A DNA stretch of 64,000 nt from Bathymodiolus brooksi (lineage: Eukaryota > Mollusca > Bivalvia > Mytilida > Modiolidae). Below are positions 60,966-64,000 of this stretch, in pieces. The translations under genes were made by a program, and so were the position numbers. The notes beneath the pieces are model-generated. The model was not told the DNA's origin and made no database searches. It saw only the letters and a program-made list of their open reading frames with translations. Positions within the stretch are counted from its first letter, which is position 1. Every line of letters starts with the position of its first letter. The DNA lies in the NCBI GenBank assembly GCA_963680875.1, contig OY804589.1, positions 20,914,413 through 20,978,412 of the forward strand. The letters are read 5' to 3'.

Positions 60966-62137
60966 TGTGACAGAGTCTCAACATTCTTAACATTGTCTGA
61001 ATAGTCGGCTGATTCCTGACATTCTTTAAATTTTGTGAAATCACGGCTTTGTCAACATTCTTGATAATGTTTAAATATTCTAATGTATTTTTTTACAGGA
61101 CTTATATTTCAACCCAAAGACTTTTTTCTATTTATTCAAAATAGACAATTGAAATACTCATCACATTTCACGATTAATAAGATGGATATAAGAAATTGTG
61201 TTTTTTTTGTTGCCTATTGTATAATAAAAGTTTGATGCTGTGTTGATATAGCGGTGCATGTCAGGTTTAATTTTATATAGTTTGTACTTCCTTTAAAATG
61301 GATAAAATAGATCAAGAGATGGATTATTGAATTTGTTTATATATTTTTTTAAATACTTTCATAGTTATTTTTTTTTGCGGTACGTCTAAACACCGCTCAG
61401 GACTCCTGAGTGCACTCAGGACATTCAATGTGCACTCAGGATATGAAAAAATGGGCTTATCAGATATTGAAGTAGATCATCTTATTCGAAATTTGATTTC
61501 CAATCGTAGGCAATAGGATTGAAATCGATAGTATCAATATGTTTTTAAGTTGCAGCCAAATTTGCAGGAGAACTTAAGAGTGATCTCGAAGCTATCTCAA
61601 GACTATCCTAAATAAGGATGTCGTAACGATGTCCTAAGTGTCAACGCAATAATTAGAAAAATAGAAATAGTGTGTATAACAACTATTTCCAATTTTAAAA
61701 TATAGCAAACACTTGATAAAAATACTCATAATAAATAAAAGATGTCAATAAAGTGGTTTTTTTTCAATTTCATCTACTTTTTACGCTGCATCTCATGAGT
61801 CTGATTCTTGTTTTCTCTAATTTGCAGTTATCTATATATACGTAGTTCTGAAGGTCATATGCGATATATAACTAATGTATAATACTTTTCTATGATGAAG
61901 TACAGTCATTACCGTTATTTTTTGTGTGATTACTTTCGAGTGAACTGATTTCAAACTTTCAATGAATTACTGATTTAAGATGAACAAAAGATATCTCGTG
62001 CGCAGTTTAAATTATAATAGAAAAATCATTGTTAATTCATTTATTTAGATATAAAAACAGCATAAAGGTGCATACCAATCATGTTCTGCAACCTAAAGTT
62101 CGGTTTTGGTACAGAATATCAAATTATATAACAATTT
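60966..62137. other. AT-rich non-coding stretch
   Basis: It begins with a worn TTCTGAACA fragment (to about 61,080). At 61,395-61,445 there is a short ACTCAGGA direct/inverted cluster. No gene seen. Confidence 0.55.
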
Positions 62138-62318
62138 CGGGGCTAGGACCATCTTAAGACACCTCCATAGATGTCCTAAAGTTAAGACAAATTTATTTTA
62201 CCACATGTCCTAAGTTACGACATGATCGAGAACACGACTTAGGACTAAGATTTGTCCTAAGATGGTCTTAGGACATGTCTTAGTCCTAAGACACTTTACA
62301 GAACACGGCCCCTAGTGT
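62138..62318. repeat. Palindromic CTAAGACA repeat
   Basis: Dense inverted matches of GTCTTAGGAC/GTCCTAAGAC between GGGGCTAGGACCATCTTAAG and the end ACAGAACACGGCCCC. A hairpin-forming non-coding repeat. A weak related stretch lies at 61,570-61,660. Confidence 0.7.
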
Positions 62319-62458
62319 CTTTTGATGTTCGTGATGAAGATTTTTAAGCGTGGACACACATAACAGCTACAACAACTAATAATCAGTTAAAATGTTAATG
62401 AAAACAATCGTTATTGTTTTTGACAAAATTGTTAAGAAAACGATAGACATTTTACACA

Positions 62459-63451
62459 ATGAAACCGTTTGAGGAAAATGAGAATTGTTTGGAAAACAAA
62501 CCCATTCTGGTCTTTTCCGAGCCATTTGTGAAATTGCTCGCAACAGTTAAGCGCAATGTGTCGTCCTTGGCTATCACCGGAATCCGGTTACAACTATCAA
62601 GAATCTCTCGACAGATTGGCAGATGTATTATTTCTTATGATTCTTATGTATGCTTGGTATTGGTTGAGTCGTATTACAACAGCCGTCTTAAGAGACCGAC
62701 TAGGAGACCACGTTTTTCAACCAAAATCACAACTACAGCACGGACGATTGTGGACAACAACAATTGTGAGTCGATTAATAATGTCTTAAAAAAAGCCGTT
62801 TGATTGGACGCCACAACCCATTCCCAAGCTGACAACCAAACTATTGAACGTCATTCGTATTCAACATGTAGACTTAAATAAGGGTAATAACAAAATTACC
62901 GAACTCCGAACAATCTTACAAAGGGAAAGTCAAAACTCATAATTATATAAACAGACAAAATCAATCAACAACCGGAAAACTGTGAAAACCGTAATGACCC
63001 TGACTTGGTACAGCCATTTCTAAAGAAATGGTGGGTTGAATCAGATTTTAAAGCGCAAACCTCCCGCTCTCATTACGGTTCAAAGTCCCCGTCTGTCACT
63101 ATAACAGTATTTAAATACAGAAACAAAATAGGTAAAATAGTTGTCAAAACAGTACCATATTCAGTGAATATAAATGTCAAAAACACTCTTAAAACGATTT
63201 CTTTATGATACCGGAAACTACGAACTATGTGGAAGATACAAGAGACATAGTGTTTCTCACCAATGTTGGTCTTCAAAGACACTCAGCAGCGTGAGTACTT
63301 ATTGCAAAAGTTGTTGAACGACCACACTCCTCTAGTTACAGCCATCAAATCTACATGTTCGGATTTCAAAGTTCCGAAACCTCAGAGAATTGCCAATAAA
63401 CCTCACCAGAACAAACGACCTCGAACCAATCGTACACAGCCAAAATATTAG
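62459..63451 (+). pseudogene. Transposase-like gene fragment split by a small repeat
   Basis: The first half ends RTIVDNNNCESINNVLKKAV and, one frame over, DWTPQPIPKLTTKLLNVIRI; NNxESxNNxLK is reminiscent of the Glu-containing motif of MULE-type DDE transposases. The repeat at 62,877-63,155 follows directly. The second half reads GNYELCGRYKRHSVS and, frame-shifted, QREYLLQKLLNDHTPLV and a basic C-terminus NKRPRTNRTQPKY with stop. Family assignment is tentative. Confidence 0.5.
62877..63155 (+). repeat. AAGGGTAAT-type repeat, long copy in transposase-like ORF
   Basis: AATAAGGGTAATAACAAAAT through GACTTGGTACAGCCATTT and CATTACGGTTCAAAGT to about GTTGTCAAAAC. It splits the transposase-like fragment at 62,459-63,451. 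Confidence 0.8.
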
Positions 63452-64000
63452 AACTTTCTTTTTCCATCTTTCACCTCATTATGTCTTTAGAACTATAACT
63501 GAATTAATTGAAATATTGTATATTGTGCTTTGCTTCTGTCATGTTATTGTATAGATACATATTCAACAAGTAACAAGTACATGTACATTAAACAAATGTG
63601 CAGACAAATGATCATCTCTTCTTTAATAATTCTATTTAATAAACTATGTACTTTAAAAAAAATATAATTTCCATAGTATGTACTTTTTATTTGAAAATAA
63701 TTCTTATTGTATGTATTTTTTAAAATAATTTTAAGTTTCATAGAACTTACGCCAAAAAAAAAGACCAAACCATTGTTTTCTGAAAGTATTCATATTTTTA
63801 AACTTTGTGATTTTAATACTAAGTAAATATGCACAAAACATTTTTCATGCATATAACTATTTATTATGTATACCTGTTTTTGCTATGAATAATTTGTATG
63901 GCAAAGAAACGATAAAATTTGTTTATTGAATTTTCATGCATGATCGATCAGTCATCCGGTTGTGTAATGGGCGGCATGTCAAAGAGATATAAGAAAATCC
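63452..64000. other. AT-rich non-coding end of window
   Basis: No repeat family, splice signal or coding frame that I can support. Confidence 0.6.

Noticed and set aside
62556..62789. Second plus-strand ORF in the transposase-like region
   Set aside because: It is a shadow in another frame of the stretch that gives NNCESINNVLKK, with no motif of its own.

Overview
This window looks like a gene-poor, repeat-rich stretch of a metazoan genome. Introns have GT-AG borders, the DNA is AT-rich, and there are tRNA-derived SINEs, Penelope-like, LINE and Ty3/gypsy retroelements, small inverted-repeat transposons and long minisatellites. The repeat style and the protein content (a receptor tyrosine phosphatase with Ig and TSP1 domains) suggest a lophotrochozoan, most likely a bivalve mollusc. 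That assignment is inference; no species is claimed.

The main gene is on the minus strand, from 58,896 down to a stop codon at 18,527. I traced 23 coding exons whose splice phases all agree: 3,125 nt, giving one open frame of about 1,041 residues ending in a stop. The order is Ig - Ig - Ig - TSP1 - TSP1 - transmembrane helix - juxtamembrane segment with YxN tyrosines - phosphatase domain D1 with all catalytic motifs - phosphatase domain D2. D2 has Ser and Asn in place of the catalytic Cys and Arg. The chain ends in VYANF, like the Grb2-docking tail of vertebrate PTP-alpha and PTP-epsilon. The signal-peptide exon was not found and may lie upstream of the window.

Layout: 1-330 is a copy of a TTCTGAACA-type repeat that recurs inverted at 59,900-60,960. 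3,290-7,475 is a decayed Ty3/gypsy element with a small TIR element in its RNase H region. 7,640-11,060 is a LINE remnant with the same TIR family inserted. 11,130-11,450 is a TATG/TGTA microsatellite. 11,465-13,625 is a Penelope-like element with an inverted head fragment. 13,660-18,500 holds SINEs, a LINE tail and small hairpin elements. 18,527-38,915 carries the cytoplasmic and transmembrane exons of the phosphatase, with SINEs, an RT remnant (29.5-30.5 kb) and a 24 x 48 bp array (35,142-36,293) in introns. 39,598-40,437 holds the two TSP1 exons. The 11-kb intron from 40,438 to 51,723 contains a direct duplication with palindromic 74-bp arrays, a zinc-finger gene or pseudogene on the same strand with a possible leader and promoter, a second RT remnant and a dead Tc1/mariner transposase. 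51,724-58,896 holds the three Ig exons, separated by a 47-bp array and a 32-bp array. 58,900-64,000 holds the inverted TTCTGAACA repeat, a palindromic repeat and a broken transposase-like ORF interrupted by another small repeat.

The most interesting content is the phosphatase receptor itself: an Ig3-TSP1x2 ectodomain on a tandem D1/pseudo-D2 phosphatase with adaptor-docking tyrosines. Second is the intron-nested zinc-finger gene with an in-frame TAG.
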